Shown here piece by piece: positions 20,731 to 33,057 of a stretch of DNA of 64,000 nt. A program made the position numbers and the translations under genes. The stretch spans positions 58,048,406 to 58,112,405 of the forward strand of contig OW121743.1 in NCBI GenBank assembly GCA_933228675.1, in the 5' to 3' direction. The DNA comes from Stomorhina lunata. Lineage: Eukaryota; Arthropoda; Insecta; Diptera; Rhiniidae. Positions within the stretch are counted from its first letter, which is position 1; each line of letters opens with the position of its first letter. The notes beneath the pieces are model-generated. The model made no database searches, had not been told where the DNA came from, and saw nothing but the letters and a program-made list of their open reading frames with translations.

Positions 20731-22830
20731 TAATATTATTGGCCATAAGAAAGCTAATACTTGTAGTAAAATTGTTCATGAAGGTACGACTTATAAGGAT
20801 CCCAATAAAATTGTTGAGGTTTTGAAGGTGCATTATGATTATGTTTATTCTGAAAATATTCCACCTGGTCCACATGTTGGTAGTGTTGAAGACAAGATAC
20901 AAAATGTTTTGTCTGTGTGTCCTCCTAGAATTTATACTTTCGATAGTTCTTTCAATTCGCTGCATAATGATGATTCTTTCCATTTTGTAGATACAAATAC
21001 CGTTAAGGATATAATTTCTACTATCAGTGGAAAAAAATCATCTGGACACGATGGATTATCTAATTTTGTCATTAAAAAATTACCCTTTATTGTAGTAGAA
21101 TATTTGACTATAATATTTAATAATTGTCTCAATAATGGATATTTTCCACGCTCTTGGAAAGTGGCAAAAATTATTCCAATTCGCAAAAATCAGAACAACT
21201 TCGATATAGGCAATCTGAGACCAATTTCTCTACTGCCTAATTTAGGGAAAATTTTTGAAAAAATTATAAAGCAGAAAATGGACAAAGAAAATATTATTGA
21301 TTATATTCCCGATCTTCAGTTTGGTTTTAAACCTGCACATTCCACTACCCATGCTCTTTTGAAATTTCAAAATGATATAATATTAAATTTACGTGATGAA
21401 AGATGTACAGTAGCGATTTCTTTAGATGTTCGCAAAGCTTTTGATAGAGCCTACCATAATGGTATAATTTATAAGTTAATAAATATGGGTTATGACGTTT
21501 TTATTGTGAAACTATTGGCAGATTTTCTTTCCCAAAGAGAGTTTTTTGTTGAATTGTCGCAATCTCGCTCTACAAAAGGTTTAATTAAAAGTGGAGTTCC
21601 CCAGGGTGCAGTTTTAGCACCTTTTTTGTATAACGTATTAGTTTATGACTTTCCTCACCATCATCCAGGATCAACTGGCATTTTATATGCAGATGATTCC
21701 ATGGTGTACGCGCATGCACGGTCACCTTGTGTTGCATTAATTTTGGCAAAATCACATTTGGAATTGATACAGAATTATTACGAAAAATGGGGTATAGACC
21801 TTAACATTGCTAAGTCAGGTGCTATTTGTATTCGTAACCCTTCTGGTAAAGGGCCTACAGGTATCGTTCCTGAAAGCAAAATCTTGAAGCTCACTCTAAA
21901 CCAAGTTGACATTCCCATCAAAGACAAAATCAAATATCTTGGGATCACTTTTGATAAGTTATTCAAATTTAATACCCATGTTAATTTAATTCTAACTAAA
22001 GTAGAGAAAATATTTCGAATTTTTTCGAATATATTCAAAAATTCTAAACTGCCAGTTAAAACAAAGTTGCTGCTTTACAAAGTTAGTATTAGACCTGCTA
22101 TTGTTTATGCTTTCCCAATATGGTTCTGGTTTTCCCCCACATATGCACTAAAATTAGAAATTTTTGAGAGAAAGGTCTTGCGTTTATGTGTAGGATGTAA
22201 TTATGTTTCAGAAAATAAACGTTTTTCAAACTCATATCTATATGAAAAAGCCGGTATAGTACCGCTTTGTAATTATTCATTGGGACTGCTTAAAAATTTC
22301 GTTGATCGCCTTAAGAATCATGATAATGAATATTTAAAAGATATCTATGACTCTCAAAAGTATTCCAATTGGTCAAATGTAAACTACTTATCTCCAATAG
22401 GTGTGATAAATGAAACCCTTCAGAACATTTTCACAAACTACTCTTTACCGAGTTTTTATGTAAAACGTACCCCTGGTACCCACAGGGGTTAAAATGATAA
22501 TTACATCATCATCCTATGGAGATAGATGGTATGTTTTATTGTATATATTGTATTTGTTGTAGATTTAGTTTATGTTATTATAGTTGTAAGGTTTATCTTA
22601 ATTTTGACAAGCGTCATTAGTGAATATTTAAGACGCCGGGAGCAAGTGTTAACATCCATAATACTAATTTATTAATTAAATTTTACTTTGTAACTGTACC
22701 ATGGAGGTCATATCCTTAATAATTTATCGGAATAAAACATTCATAGTTCTAAGTTGTACATATTAAGATACTTTAATTTTAGAAACATTGTAAATATAAT
22801 TCTTAAGTCTCAATAAATTGAAATGAAATG

Positions 22831-22847
22831 AAATTTTAAGGGGTTTC
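22831..22847. repeat. Right target-site duplication of the LINE (17 bp)
   Basis: Exact second copy of the sequence at 16957-16973. Confidence 0.9.
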
Positions 22848-23090
22848 ATAAAAATATTAACCCTTAATCTGTACTTCAAAAACAACTATTTTTTTCCAAT
22901 TGGTTTTGTGTTGATGCGCAAAAGTGCCATGTACATAGCTGTCAAAATGCGCTCGCAAAAGTGTCATTTACACATGTGATTGTTGCTAATTTGAGCTGGT
23001 TGTTTATTTCCTCTATTTTTGCTGTATTTAACATTGTGCTTTTGTTTACAAAAATATTCATATAAAAATATTTTTGAGTATTTATTTTAG

Positions 23091-23170
23091 AATTCCATGC
23101 GCTTCGTTTTTGTGCGCAAATTCCCCAATTTTCCAGGCTAAGCTTAGAAAAATATTTCTCTGGGGGGTCC
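23091..23170 (-). mobile_element. Short 3' fragment of the LINE family seen at 3061 and 8480
   Basis: GAATTCCATGCGCTTCG matches, in reverse, the sequence at 3426-3443. The following CCCCAATTTTCCAGGCTAAG block parallels 8557-8580 and 43150-43175. The stretch 22848-23090 shows nothing recognisable. Confidence 0.45.
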
Positions 23171-23449
23171 GTTTTTATTCCAATTTTAGCTTTTTATGGT
23201 AATTGTTTCTTCCAGGAGTGGATTACTAGCCCAACTTTCTAACCCATATTTTTATAGTTCTTATAGGAGTACTTGCGGCTCACTACATTAACGGATTTTA
23301 TTACAGTTCCCCGGGTGATACCAAGAGGAGGTTAGTGTCCACAGTTGAGAAAGCATTCGTTCTGGCCGGACAAAAACCTTAAAAGAAACACAGTGTCGAA
23401 GTTGTTTTATCAAATTTCGTTCGGGAAATTTTTCACTAAAAGATAAGTA

Positions 23450-24050
23450 ACGTTTAGGTCGGATAAGTGAAGTTGATGATAATGATATCAAGGCTTTAAT
23501 CGAATCTGATCGTCATTTAACTGAACGAGAGATTGGGGAGAAGTTGAATATACCAAAATTATAACCATATACGATATCTTGGACTAGTATTTGGATTGAA
23601 AGAAATTCATTTAATAAACCGTTTCAACGCTTGTGATATGCAGCTTAAACGCAATGTACATGATCCGTTTTTGAAGCATATCATAACTGGAGAAGAAAAA
23701 TGGATTGTTTGAAATAACGTCAATCGAAAGCTATCGTGGTCCTAGCCACAAACCACTTTAAAGGCTGATATTCATCAAAAAAAGATTATGATGTCAGTTT
23801 GGTGGGATTGGAAGAGTGCGGTATATTTTGAGCTGCTCCAAGGAACCAAACGATTAATTCGGATGAATACTATGAACACATGGACAAATTGAATAAGCCA
23901 TCAAGTAGAAACGGCCAGAATTGGCCGGTATATTTTGAGCTGCTCCAAGGAACCAAACGATTAATTCGAATGAATACTATGAACACATGGACAAATTGAA
24001 TAAGCCATCAAGTCGAAACGGCCAGAATTGGCCAATCGTAAACACTTTCA
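23450..24050 (+). pseudogene. mariner transposase relic
   Basis: Broken frames on plus give VDDNDIKALIESDRHLTERE, IGEKLNIPK, LKEIHLINR, then ITGEEKWIV, KADIHQKK and SVWWDWK, which are standard mariner transposase blocks in order. There are several stops and frameshifts. A 107-bp segment is tandemly duplicated at its 3' part. The element is cut off before the last catalytic Asp. The surrounding 23171-23449 holds only a GGTGATACCAAGAGGAGGTT block also present near 43350. Confidence 0.8.
23820..24033. repeat. 107-bp tandem duplication inside the mariner relic
   Basis: Units 23820-23926 and 23927-24033 both start GGTATATTTTGAGCTGCTCC and end GGCCAGAATTGGCC; they differ at only a few bases. The near identity shows a recent local duplication. 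Confidence 0.9.
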
Positions 24051-24434
24051 GATAATTTTCTTTCTATTGGCGCTGAACCTGTTAATCGATGCATTCCAAA
24101 ACACTAAAATACCGAAAAATCCAATTAAATTTAAAGCTAAGCAAAGGAAAAAATTACTTGTCCTGTTAATTTTAAAGATGATTTCGGTATTAATAATTTT
24201 CTTTCTTTGTTGGATCAATTTTTTAGTTTTAAAAGTACAAAACATTTTATTTGTCCATGTCTAATAACATGTCCTTTTATGTTTGAAGCTGATATAAGCC
24301 CTACTTTAATTTTATCGCTTTAAGTTTCGGAGATATAGCGTTGCTATGTAATTTTCTTTTTTTATCCTCCTAAAATCCCTTTTTAGTGAATCTACTGGTC
24401 GAAAATGCTTGAGTTTTATATAAATAGTTTCGAA

Positions 24435-25330
24435 GATATCATAACCGCAAAAAAAAGCTTAAGCAACATGATTTTCGAATTATTTAAACATATCTTAAAA
24501 TTTCACCGACTTACATAGTACCGTCACTATGTTATACAATTTAAGCTTAATATGCACTGAATTTTTGTTTATATTTTTGGTGACAACAACTTGTTACTTA
24601 AAATACAATTTTCTTAAACATTCTAAGGAAAATAAGTACTTAAACTTTTAATAATATCCAAAATCATATATAAATATATTGACAGTCCAAAAATATAGAC
24701 AAATTGCATATCATTGGAAAGAAAATTCTCTTATCTGATAAATAGTTTTATAATAATTAGAAAATTTTAAAGCACAATGCAGGTTTCTGTTAAAGTAAGG
24801 CTAAAAACGAAAATATTTTAATATTTTAATATTTAAGTTAAATATCTTCTAAACTATTAAAGATAAGGAAGTGTAGTGAACATATTTTTTTATTAAAAAT
24901 GTAACATTTTGTTTGATCGGAACATATTTATGTATATGCAAAAATTATATTGATGGACAGATTCTCCATACTGTATATGCCCAATTTGTCTCACAATAAG
25001 ACCGTTTATGCAAATACTGAAAGCGTAATTTAATAATTTTCTAAAAGCTTTAATTCCTCTATATCGAAAAAAAACTTAAGTAACAAAAACCAAAGAAAAA
25101 ACTAAAAAAGTAGTACTTTATAGTGACGGCAAAAAAAGCTTAATTGACATAAATAACCGATATATCGCAGCTATGGAAACAAAGTTAATGTAATATCATT
25201 TGATAGACCAAATAATACTTACATGAAAAATTTTAAAGTAACAACTGCATTAATGAAGCAATTAATTAAAAAAAATCTTCTCCTATAATGTTTGTAATAT
25301 GGCAGTTTTGCTTTTTTACATATCGGACGA
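24435..25330. repeat. Dispersed repeat, 0.9 kb, copy A
   Basis: Matches 36105-36987 plus 38598-38690 over its full length. Shared landmarks are AACCGCAAAG/AAAAAGCTTAAGCAACATGA at the left, ATTGACAGTCCAAAAATATA in the middle and GCATTAATGA near the right. The ends show weak inverted similarity (GCAAAGAAAGCTTAAG against GCAAGAAAAGCTTTAG), hinting at a DNA transposon. No ORF of note. The stretch 24051-24434 is plain A+T-rich sequence. Confidence 0.65.
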
Positions 25331-25560
25331 TAAAGCCTTACTGAATTTTCCCAATTCTGCCCCCCAGGAGGCCTAAGTTCCAAGAAATCTCTTCTTAGTT
25401 GATTAATACATCGAACTGGTCAAACACGCTTATGTTTTTAACCTACATATAGATCAAATTCCAAGTGAAACCTGTGAACTGTAACTAAACGGCCGTAATA
25501 TTAATTTTTTGGTGACACATAAAACCAATACAAAACCGAATAATTGGAATTAATAGGTCC

Positions 25561-25708
25561 GTTCATTTACTCTATGTTATGCACAAAATATTACTGAATT
25601 TATATAGAGTTATGGGTAAACGAACAACTGTTTACCCAAAACTCTATATAAAAAAAATAAATTCTGTAAAAATTGTTACTGCCCAGTAAATCCAGTAAGT
25701 AAACGAAC
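25561..25708. mobile_element. Small foldback MITE, 148 bp
   Basis: Ends are GTTCATTTAC and its imperfect inverse GTAAACGAAC. Inside is a second hairpin: TATAGAGTTATGGGTAAAC pairs with GTTTACCCAAAACTCTATA around an 8-nt loop. No ORF. Confidence 0.6.
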
Positions 25709-27480
25709 GCACATAATAACAACCAGTTATTCAATTGTTGATTTCAAAACCAATTTCAACAATATTGCTTCTAAGACACCCTTGAACATTTGGTTTGATC
25801 GACTCATAATTACTTTCTGGGTGAATTTAACAATGTCCGTCCGGCTGGATGGGATGCTCGCTGTCCATGTAAACTTCGGTTCAATGTGCAATATAGAAAT
25901 ATGCAATATTAATAATTTCCTAACATATGTACAAAAATCTAATAATTTTAATTTTCGAAATTAAAAAAATTCAAAAATTTTTTTTATCGCACACTAAATA
26001 TTTTTTGGAGTTTTATTAAGGCAGCTTAATGAATATAAAATCCGTTAATGATTTAACGCGTTGTGAGCAGATTAAAATAGAAATTTCTAAAAAAATTAAA
26101 AAATAACTTATTTTTAGAAGTTTTATGTTGATTTTGACACAACTTATATATTTTTAGGTGTTCTGTCCTTTCATGGTATTATGGTAATTTTTAACACGAA
26201 GAAAAAATGCAATTATGCAAGTGAAAAAAAAAAACAATATTTTTTTTATTTTTTTTAACCGCGATTTTCGCGAAATTTGACAAAATGTGAGACAGTGAAA
26301 TTCTGCTGTCTTGACTTATGGACAAATTTAATTTAAATTTTTTTTAATTTAAATATAGGTTTTAATAGGTTACTATCTTCTTAAGATATAAAATTCTTAT
26401 TTGGTCCAACAAATCGTTAATCCATATAATATTTTGGAGCGCTTCAGATCGATTTTGAGCAATATTGATGTACTTTATTAAAATGTTTTTAGATAAAAAC
26501 CTTCGCGTTCTCAACTTATAAAGAGATTTTTGACAAACTTTTGATGCAAATCGGTTATAAATGACATAGGTTCATGCCTTGTGCGATTTTGTCTCAATTT
26601 GCAATCTGAAACCATTTAAACCAATATGCACTTTTTTGCATGATCTTCAAAATCTTCATAAAATTTTAGCAAACAATGATTTTTTGGTGCGCTTTTGCTT
26701 TTAGGTGCTAAATGGTTTTAATCGGTTTGCAAGGTAGTTTAAAAATTTTCGTTCATATTTGCGAGTGTTCTCCTCGAAAACCCGGTATTTTGGAAAATTA
26801 ACGCTCAAGTTTTCGTCATTTATAGTTGTCGTATGTTAACGAGATATATATCAAACGATGCGAAATTGAAAGATGTAAAAATCGTTATCTATTATTTTGG
26901 AAATCCTTGAAAAAAAAATTAAAAAGTGGCGAAAACGAGCTTCAAATTTTGACAGCCTTAATTTTGACTACTTAATGTTGTATTAGAAGTGACAAAATTA
27001 AAATTTAACGGGAAGTGGATTCATCCCCTAAGTGTGGTGTCTCTTTCGTAGAACAACGACTTTGCCAAATCTTAAAACGAATACAGAAGAAGACGAAATA
27101 TGAATAGATTTTTTAACGTTTTTTTAAATTTGCATGCCAAGTACGTTTAGAAGCGCAAACTTGCGCTACTAAGATATTGTGTTCAGTATACAGAAGTTTT
27201 TGCGAGTTCAAGATCTGTAATTAGATTTTCCGAACTCCTAAGGGTACAAAAATTATTCGAGTTGAAAGTCGGTTTCACACGAATAAAAACTGTTTGATTT
27301 TTGCCCATATACATTTGTAGAATATTTCAATAAATTTATGTATTTTGAAGAATTTTTATATTGCAAGGATAAGTTTTACTTATTCAAGTTAGCAAACGGC
27401 TAATATTTGATATTGGTAGTGAAAGGTATTAAATAGTCTAGCATGGCCGACCATTTTATTTGCTCTGCTCGGTACATTTT
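25709..27480. other. Intergenic A+T-rich stretch, no gene found
   Basis: Only short chance frames. Blocks such as TTTTTGGTGCGC and repeated Lys-codon-like runs are seen, but there are no recognisable protein motifs, inverted ends or tandem units. Confidence 0.5.
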
Positions 27481-27521
27481 TTTAGGCACAGCTTAGGGTT
27501 AATACCTAAATCCTCCCAGTA

Positions 27522-27553
27522 CGGCAACCTTGCTTCTACATATTTTTGTTTAC
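27522..27553 (+). promoter_or_regulatory. Z6 promoter module: CGGCAACC then TTTGTTTACAAAC
   Basis: CGGCAACC (27522-27529) and TGTTTAC (27547-27553), the latter 79 bp before the ATG. Same order and spacing as Z3-Z5 and Z7. Confidence 0.5.
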
Positions 27554-27631
27554 AAACAAAACACCAAAAAAAAAACATAAATCTTATTGCCTTCCAAATG
27601 AAATATAAAATTAAATAAAAACAATTAAAAC

Positions 27632-29424
27632 ATGTCTCTGAAATTATGTTGTTGCTTATGTTGCTCAGCCTGTAGCGACTATAAATCGTTACAGAATGAC
27701 AAAGGGGAATGTAATGAAATCTACGAAATTACCGTCAAATATTTTGATCCAATGGTAAGAATATTTCGGGATTTTTATTATTTCCACATTAATCAATCGT
27801 TATCATCTAATTTTAGTTACTAACTGAATATAACAATAGTAATTACTCAAATGATTGTAAGATACTATGCCAAGACTGTTGGATACACATAAAAGATTTT
27901 CATGAATTTCAACAGACAGTAATAACGACACGTTCCTTGCAAGAAGATGCCGATGTCAAGCAAATGCCATTGGAAATCAAACTCGAGGAGGAACAGTTAT
28001 CTACGCAAAATATTGAGACACATAAGCATTCAGAGGGCAGAGACGAAGAGTTAACACATTTGGAAGATATGTTAATAAAAAGTGATTCTGATGATGATCA
28101 GGATGATGCTTTGGGATATGATAATGCAGAACTAAGTGATGAGGATGAAGACGAAGATGACCAAATGCCGTTGATTGAATTAAGAAGTTTAAAAAACTTT
28201 GTAAAAAGCTACGAAGAACATGACGAGCTTTCTGAGAACAAAGAAGATAAATGTATCACAAACCATCAAAAACCGAAAACTCGAAGGGGTCGCAAACCTA
28301 AAGATCTTGCTAATAACAATGTAAAAACGGATTATGTTGAGAATGACGACAACAACGATGAATCTCCAGAAAAGTCACCTAAGAAAAAGAAAAAAATAAA
28401 AGATTCAGATAAACCTATTAAGAACCCACGTATCAATTCGGGATTAGAAAAAGGCAAAGAGTCGGATGAATTTATAGCTGAGTGGAAACCACTACTAGAG
28501 TGCGATATATGTAATGAAACTTTTCCGTATTTCGATCTACTTAAGGGTCATTTTAAAGATAAACATAATACCAGATGTTATATTAAATGTTGCGAACGTA
28601 AATTTTACCGACGTTGTGTTCTAGTAGACCATATACGTTTACATATTAATCCTGAGACTCATAAATGTGATATATGTGGTAAACCCAGTTCCAGTAAATA
28701 CAATCTTAAATTACACAAAAAAATTGTACATGAACAAACGGAGCCTTTCAAATGCGAAACATGTCACAAGTCTTTTAATCAAAAGCCCAATTTAGAACGA
28801 CATTTGCTAACTCATGCCACGGGCAGCAAAGATTTTATATGTAAAGAGTGCGGCAAAGGTTACGTTTTAGAAGTGCAACTTAAATCTCACATCAAAACGG
28901 TTCATAGTGACAATCGTGTGTGCGATCAGTGTGGTAAAACCCTACATGGCATTGGAGCTCTTAAGAAACATCTTATGGAGCATGCTGGCATTGAAAGGCC
29001 TAAATATCCATGTGATGAATGTGGCGCTCAATTAAGAACACGGGGAAATTTAAGACGCCATAAAGCTGCATATCATAATGACGGTTCAACAGTATACATC
29101 TGTAGTATTTGTGGAAAAGTGGCTGCTAGTGAGTATGGTTTGTTGACACACAAAAAACATGTCCACCAGGAAGAACGTAAGCACAAGTGTACATATTGCG
29201 AAAAGGCTTTCAAACGTCCTAAATTTTTACGTGAACATATCGCTACGCATACTGGAGAGGAATTGTACCAGTGTCCCCACTGTCCTCAAACATTTAAAGT
29301 TAGTTCGAATATGCATCATCATCGTAAGAAAGCTCATCCCGTTGAGTTTGAGGAGGGTAGAAAAAATCGTTTACAATTACGAAAAGTCGACATAACGCAA
29401 GTTACAAATCAAGTTGTAATATAA
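27632..29424 (+). CDS. Z6: ZAD-C2H2 zinc-finger protein (grauzone-like), complete
   Basis: Predicted DNA-binding regulator of 576 aa. Exons are 27632-27754 (41 codons, MSLKLCCCLCC to YFDPM) and 27817-29424, with a 62-nt intron (GTAAGA to TTTTAG). Exon 2 starts LLTEYNNSNYSND, then CQDCW completes the ZAD. The linker is strongly acidic (DEDEDEDDQMPL) and has an AT-hook-like RRGRKPK, then a basic SPKKKKKIK patch. Ten fingers: CDIC, KCCERKF, CDIC, CETC, CKEC, CDQC, CDEC, CSIC, CTYC and CPHC. The tail ends TNQVVI. It shares with Z7 and Z8 the phrase VKQMPLEIK and a CNEIYEITVKYFDPM exon end, so these three form a plus-strand tandem subgroup. Confidence 0.93.
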
Positions 29425-29579
29425 ATTAAACTTTACTAATTTTTCGTATAATTAGGATGAAAGTATGTATTTTTCATATAAAGAAAATTTATAAAAAGGA
29501 AAATGCTATTTAAAGACTAGTCGTAGATACCTATATATTTTTAAGATTAAAACTAGAATTATAGTAATATTTGCTAATA

Positions 29580-29910
29580 AAATATTTTAAATGTATTCTC
29601 CTTCTTTTTTTTGTTATCGTTGACTCCGAGTGGAGCATAGGGCCTCAAACTTTCCTTCATGCCTATTGTAGGTTTTATAGTCCGATATCTTCGGATAGAA
29701 TTGGTTTCAATCATCAGAATTTTCTGCCATAGCAGGGGGATTTCTCGTATGATTTCCCCTTGCAGTAGTATATTCTGTAATTTTATTTCTTTCCAAGCCT
29801 TAAACATCGTAAGTGCAAAGTCAATGGGTGATGAGTTTAAAGACATGAGCCACGTTTGTAAGAGATCCGAGACAGACGCCCGCTCGCAGCCGCAACTAAC
29901 ATGTTGAACA
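29580..29910 (-). mobile_element. Probable 3' end of a non-LTR retrotransposon
   Basis: On minus the segment ends with TTTGAGGCCCTATGCTCCAC then TCGGAGTCAACGATAAC and a run of A/G. A related end (TTGAGGCCCTATGCTTCACA) occurs on plus at 32674-32710. A CCCTATGCTCC...GATAA end before an A-rich tail is typical of several insect LINEs. From 29910 to 30300 I see only an unplaced CTACGAGGAGGTTAGAATAG block. Confidence 0.35.
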
Positions 29911-30304
29911 GATGATGCAGTTTCGTACTCTACCTAGTACAATTACACTTAGACCAAATACGTTGGAATGGCTCTAAGATCATATTAGCCCTGACATAGA
30001 ATCCCACACTGGTTGTTTTTCGCATCTACAACTAGCTTGCTCAGGTTACCAGGATGTACTACGAGGAGGTTAGAATAGGAATTGGATAAGCTGCAGACGC
30101 CTGGCAATGCCTTTTTTTAGGCTAGGATAGAAGTGTAATATCCATTGGCACCTTCAGTCGGAGACCCAATCGGTCCATTGTGATTTCGATCGGAATTCAA
30201 ATACGGAATTCCAACGGAATTCGTAACATACCTGTATATTTCGAATTTTCTGTAAGTATGGCAATATTTCCTATGCCGTGTTTTAAATCTAGAATTTAAA
30301 CGTC

Positions 30305-30339
30305 TGGCAACTCTTTATATACAGAAATTTTTTGTTTAC
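30305..30339 (+). promoter_or_regulatory. Z7 promoter module: TGGCAACTCT then TTTGTTTACAAAC
   Basis: TGGCAACTCT (30305-30314) and TGTTTAC (30333-30339), the latter 67 bp before the ATG. The block from CCGTGTTTTAAAT to AATCCT is repeated at Z8, so the duplication of Z7/Z8 includes the promoter. Confidence 0.5.
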
Positions 30340-30405
30340 AAACAAAAATCCTGATAAAAGTTTAAAACGAAAATAATATAAAAATTTCTTGTTCTGAATA
30401 GAAAA

Positions 30406-32174
30406 ATGTCCCTGATATTATGTTGCTGTCTGTGTCGTACGTCTTGTAGGGAGTACAAATCTTTACAGAATGATGTGGGAGAATGTAATGAAATCTACGA
30501 AATTACCGTCAAATACTTTGATCCAATGGTAAAAGTTCATTCTTTTATCTATGGAAGTGGACTAACTATATCAATTAATTATTTATGTTCTTATAGCTAT
30601 TATCTGGATACATCAGTGTCTATTGCTCCAATGAAAGTATGATACTTTGCCAGGACTGTTGGTTACACATAAAAGACTTTCACGAATTTCAACAGTTGGT
30701 AATAAGGACACGTTCTATGCAGGAAGAGATCGATGTCAAGCAAATGCCATTGGAAATAAAGGTAGAGGAAGAACTGATAACTGAAGTAAAAAATTATAAC
30801 GATAAGTTCTTAGAAGGAAGTACTGAGGAGTTGACAAATTTGGAAGATATGTTGATAAAAAATGATTCAGAAGATGACCAAGATACCTTTGGTGATACTG
30901 TTGCTGTGATAAGTGAAGAAAATGTGGATGAAAATATAGAAGACCAAATGCCTTTGATTAAATTAATAAAGTTACAAAAAGAAACTAAAAAACAAAATAA
31001 AGAAAGATCTGCCACAGAAAATCCAAAGACGAAACTCCGTAAAAGTAAATCTAAAATTACTATCAAAGTAAAAAGAAACACTAATAATAATAAGGGCGAA
31101 AAAGGAGCTAATTCTTCAGAAAAGCCACTTGAAAGAAATGAAAATTTAAAAAATACAATTAAAACTAATAATGGACCGCGAGTCCTTTCCGTCCTAGAGG
31201 AGAACAAGGAATCGGATGAATTCATAGCTCAATGGAAGCCAGTAGTGGAATGTGATATTTGCAATGAAACATTTTCATACTTTAGCTTGCTTAAGAAACA
31301 TTTTAAGGAAAAACACATGACAAAATGTTATGTTAAATGTTGTGAACGTAAGTTTGATCGTCGATCTTTTCTAGTAGAGCACATACGTCTACACATTAAC
31401 CCAGAACTCTATAAATGTGATATATGCGGTAAGTCTAGTACCACCAAACACAATCTAAAATTGCACAAAAGAACGTTACATGAACAGGCAGAACAATTTG
31501 AATGCGATGTGTGTCACAGGTCTTTCAAGCAGAAGTCCAATTACGAACGACATTTGACGACTCATGCGACTGGCAGTAAAGATTTCATATGTAAGGAATG
31601 CGGCAATGGTTATGTCTTAGAAGCACAACTTAAAACTCACATAAAATCAGTACATTGCGACAAACATGTGTGTGATCAGTGTGGTAAAACTCTGCGTGAT
31701 TTTAGAGAACTCAGGAGACATCTTATGGAACATGCTGGTATTGAAAGGCCTAAATATTCCTGCGATAAATGCGATGCCAAATTAACAAGCACTAGCAGCT
31801 TAAAGCGTCATAAGGAAGCCTTTCATAATGATGGTTCTACATTATACATCTGTGGTATTTGTGGTAAAATGGCAGCCAGTGCGATTTCTTTGGCAACTCA
31901 TAAAAAGTATGTCCACGAATTGGAAAGTAAACACAAGTGTACATATTGTGATAAGGCCTTCAAACGTCCTAAAACTCTACGTGAACATATTGCCACACAC
32001 ACTGGTGAGGACTTGTATCAGTGTCCGCATTGTCCACAAACATTCAAGGTTAATTCTAATATGCATCATCATCGTAAGAAAGCCCATCCATTAGAGTGGG
32101 AAGAAGGTAGAAAAAATCGTATACAATCGCGTAAAGTCGACGTAAAACAAATTACCAATCAAGTTGTACTATAA
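30406..32174 (+). CDS. Z7: ZAD-C2H2 zinc-finger protein (grauzone-like), complete
   Basis: Predicted DNA-binding regulator of 566 aa. Exons are 30406-30528 (MSLILCCCLCR to YFDPM) and 30597-32174, with a 68-nt intron ending TTATAG. Exon 2 starts LLSGYISVYCSNESMILCQDCW; the acceptor is fixed by alignment to Z8. The linker is acidic then basic, but the RGRKP motif of other paralogs is replaced by a KLRKSKSKITIK stretch. Ten fingers: CDIC, KCCERKF, CDIC, CDVC, CKEC, CDQC, CDKC, CGIC, CTYC and CPHC. The tail ends TNQVVL. It is nearest to Z8, the next gene 0.9 kb downstream, so a recent tandem duplicate. Confidence 0.93.
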
Positions 32175-32940
32175 ATTTATTTACTACTCAGTCAATTGTA
32201 GGATTAAATCACATTATTTTTAAGTATGCTATAGTTTTCAAACGTTTCTTAAGTCACGCTCACACGTTTGACCTTTAAGGAAAGATTTACTTTCAAACTA
32301 TCCTTAATTATACTTACTTGGTATGTGTATTTTATATTTAAGTGTTGAATGTATTTTAAAAAATAATCTTATAACTTAAGATACAATTTTGTGAAATAAA
32401 AAATATTAAATACTTAATGCATGAGATTTTTCATAAAAGATATAACCGAAATATACAAATGTATTATGTCTTTCTTGGTTAGAACTTAGTCCAAAGCAGC
32501 GTTGGCCAAATGGAGAGCGTTTTCATTCGTTTTCAAATATCAACATAAATTGACAAGTACTCCGTTGGAATCTAGAACGTGGAGAAGGTCAAGTCATGCG
32601 GAATTGCAAGCAGCTATTCATGGAATGACGTATGCCTAACATCTCACACTAGAGTCTGTTGTAAAAGTAGGGTTGAGGCCCTATGCTTCACAGGAAGTCA
32701 AGGATAAAAGAAGAATATAATATCCATATGGGTGAAGTTGTCCTTATGGAAAGCTACTTAGATCGTTAACGTTTTACCTCATTTTGGACCTTGTAATAAA
32801 CACTTGGCAAAACAGGACCAAGGTCAAGTAGAAACAGAATAGGTCCACATAGTAAGAGCTCTCTTAAAACAAATTTGCAGTATCTCTAATTGTATGTACA
32901 TGTGGAAATATTTCCTTTGCCGTGTTTTAAATGTAGAATT
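32175..32940. other. Z7-Z8 intergenic: LINE end fragment and A+T-rich sequence
   Basis: Holds the Z7 3' region (TTAAGATACAATTTTGTGAA, then ATTAAATACTTA), a probable LINE 3' end around 32500-32720 that mirrors 29580-29910, and otherwise nothing recognisable. Confidence 0.4.
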
Positions 32941-32946
32941 TAAACT

Positions 32947-32998
32947 TGTGGTAACTCCGTAAATATATAAAAAAAATATATAAAAAAATTGTGTTTAC
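32947..32998 (+). promoter_or_regulatory. Z8 promoter module: degenerate TGTGGTAACTCC then TGTTTACAAAC
   Basis: TGTTTAC at 32992-32998, 60 bp before the ATG; the TGGCAACTC of Z7 appears here as TGGTAACTC. An A+T expansion (TATATAAAAA) separates the two parts more than in Z7. A five-codon upstream frame starts at ATG 33050 and ends after the Z8 ATG. Confidence 0.45.
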
Positions 32999-33057
32999 AA
33001 ACAAAAAATCCTAATTGAATACTGAAAATAAAAGATTTACTAATTTTAAATGGAAAA

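Larger units (their letters stand above)
18807..22492 (+). pseudogene. LINE ORF2 (AP endonuclease and reverse transcriptase), split by a MITE
   Basis: Starts at ATG 18807 overlapping the ORF1 end. The N-terminal part is an AP-like endonuclease: LKLLTFNVRSL, VQETHL, GGDFNSKNCNWGD, and SDHYPI near its C-terminus. The frame breaks at 19960 because of the MITE at 19960-20730 and resumes at 20733. The reverse-transcriptase part has LRPISLLPNLGKIFEKI, SLDVRKAFD, SGVPQGAVLAPFLYN and the catalytic YADD (Tyr codon at 21686). Without the MITE and one copy of its TA duplication, the two parts join in frame at 971 codons including the stop. No other stop or shift is seen. Confidence 0.88.
16974..22830 (+). 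mobile_element. Jockey-clade non-LTR retrotransposon, near full length
   Basis: Bounded by a perfect 17-bp target-site duplication. Order: 5' UTR (16974-17164), ORF1 with zinc knuckles, ORF2 with endonuclease and reverse transcriptase, 3' UTR (22493-22830) ending in a GAAATGAAATG tail. An AGACG motif at 17003-17007 (about +30) fits the downstream promoter element that jockey-type LINEs use for internal transcription. ORF1 has one in-frame stop and ORF2 is interrupted only by a MITE, so the copy is young but inactive. Clade assignment rests on the CCHC ORF1 plus AP-endonuclease/RT layout. Confidence 0.88.

Noticed and set aside
22862..27500. A 4.6-kb piggyBac-like element between TTAACCCTTAATCTG and CTTAGGGTTAA
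   Set aside because: Ends agree only over a few bases after TTAACCCT, and the interior is a mix of unrelated repeats; chance is likely.
30794..31225. 143-aa minus-strand ORF
   Set aside because: Antisense of the Z7 linker; low complexity Ser/Phe/Leu content from complementing acidic and basic codons.
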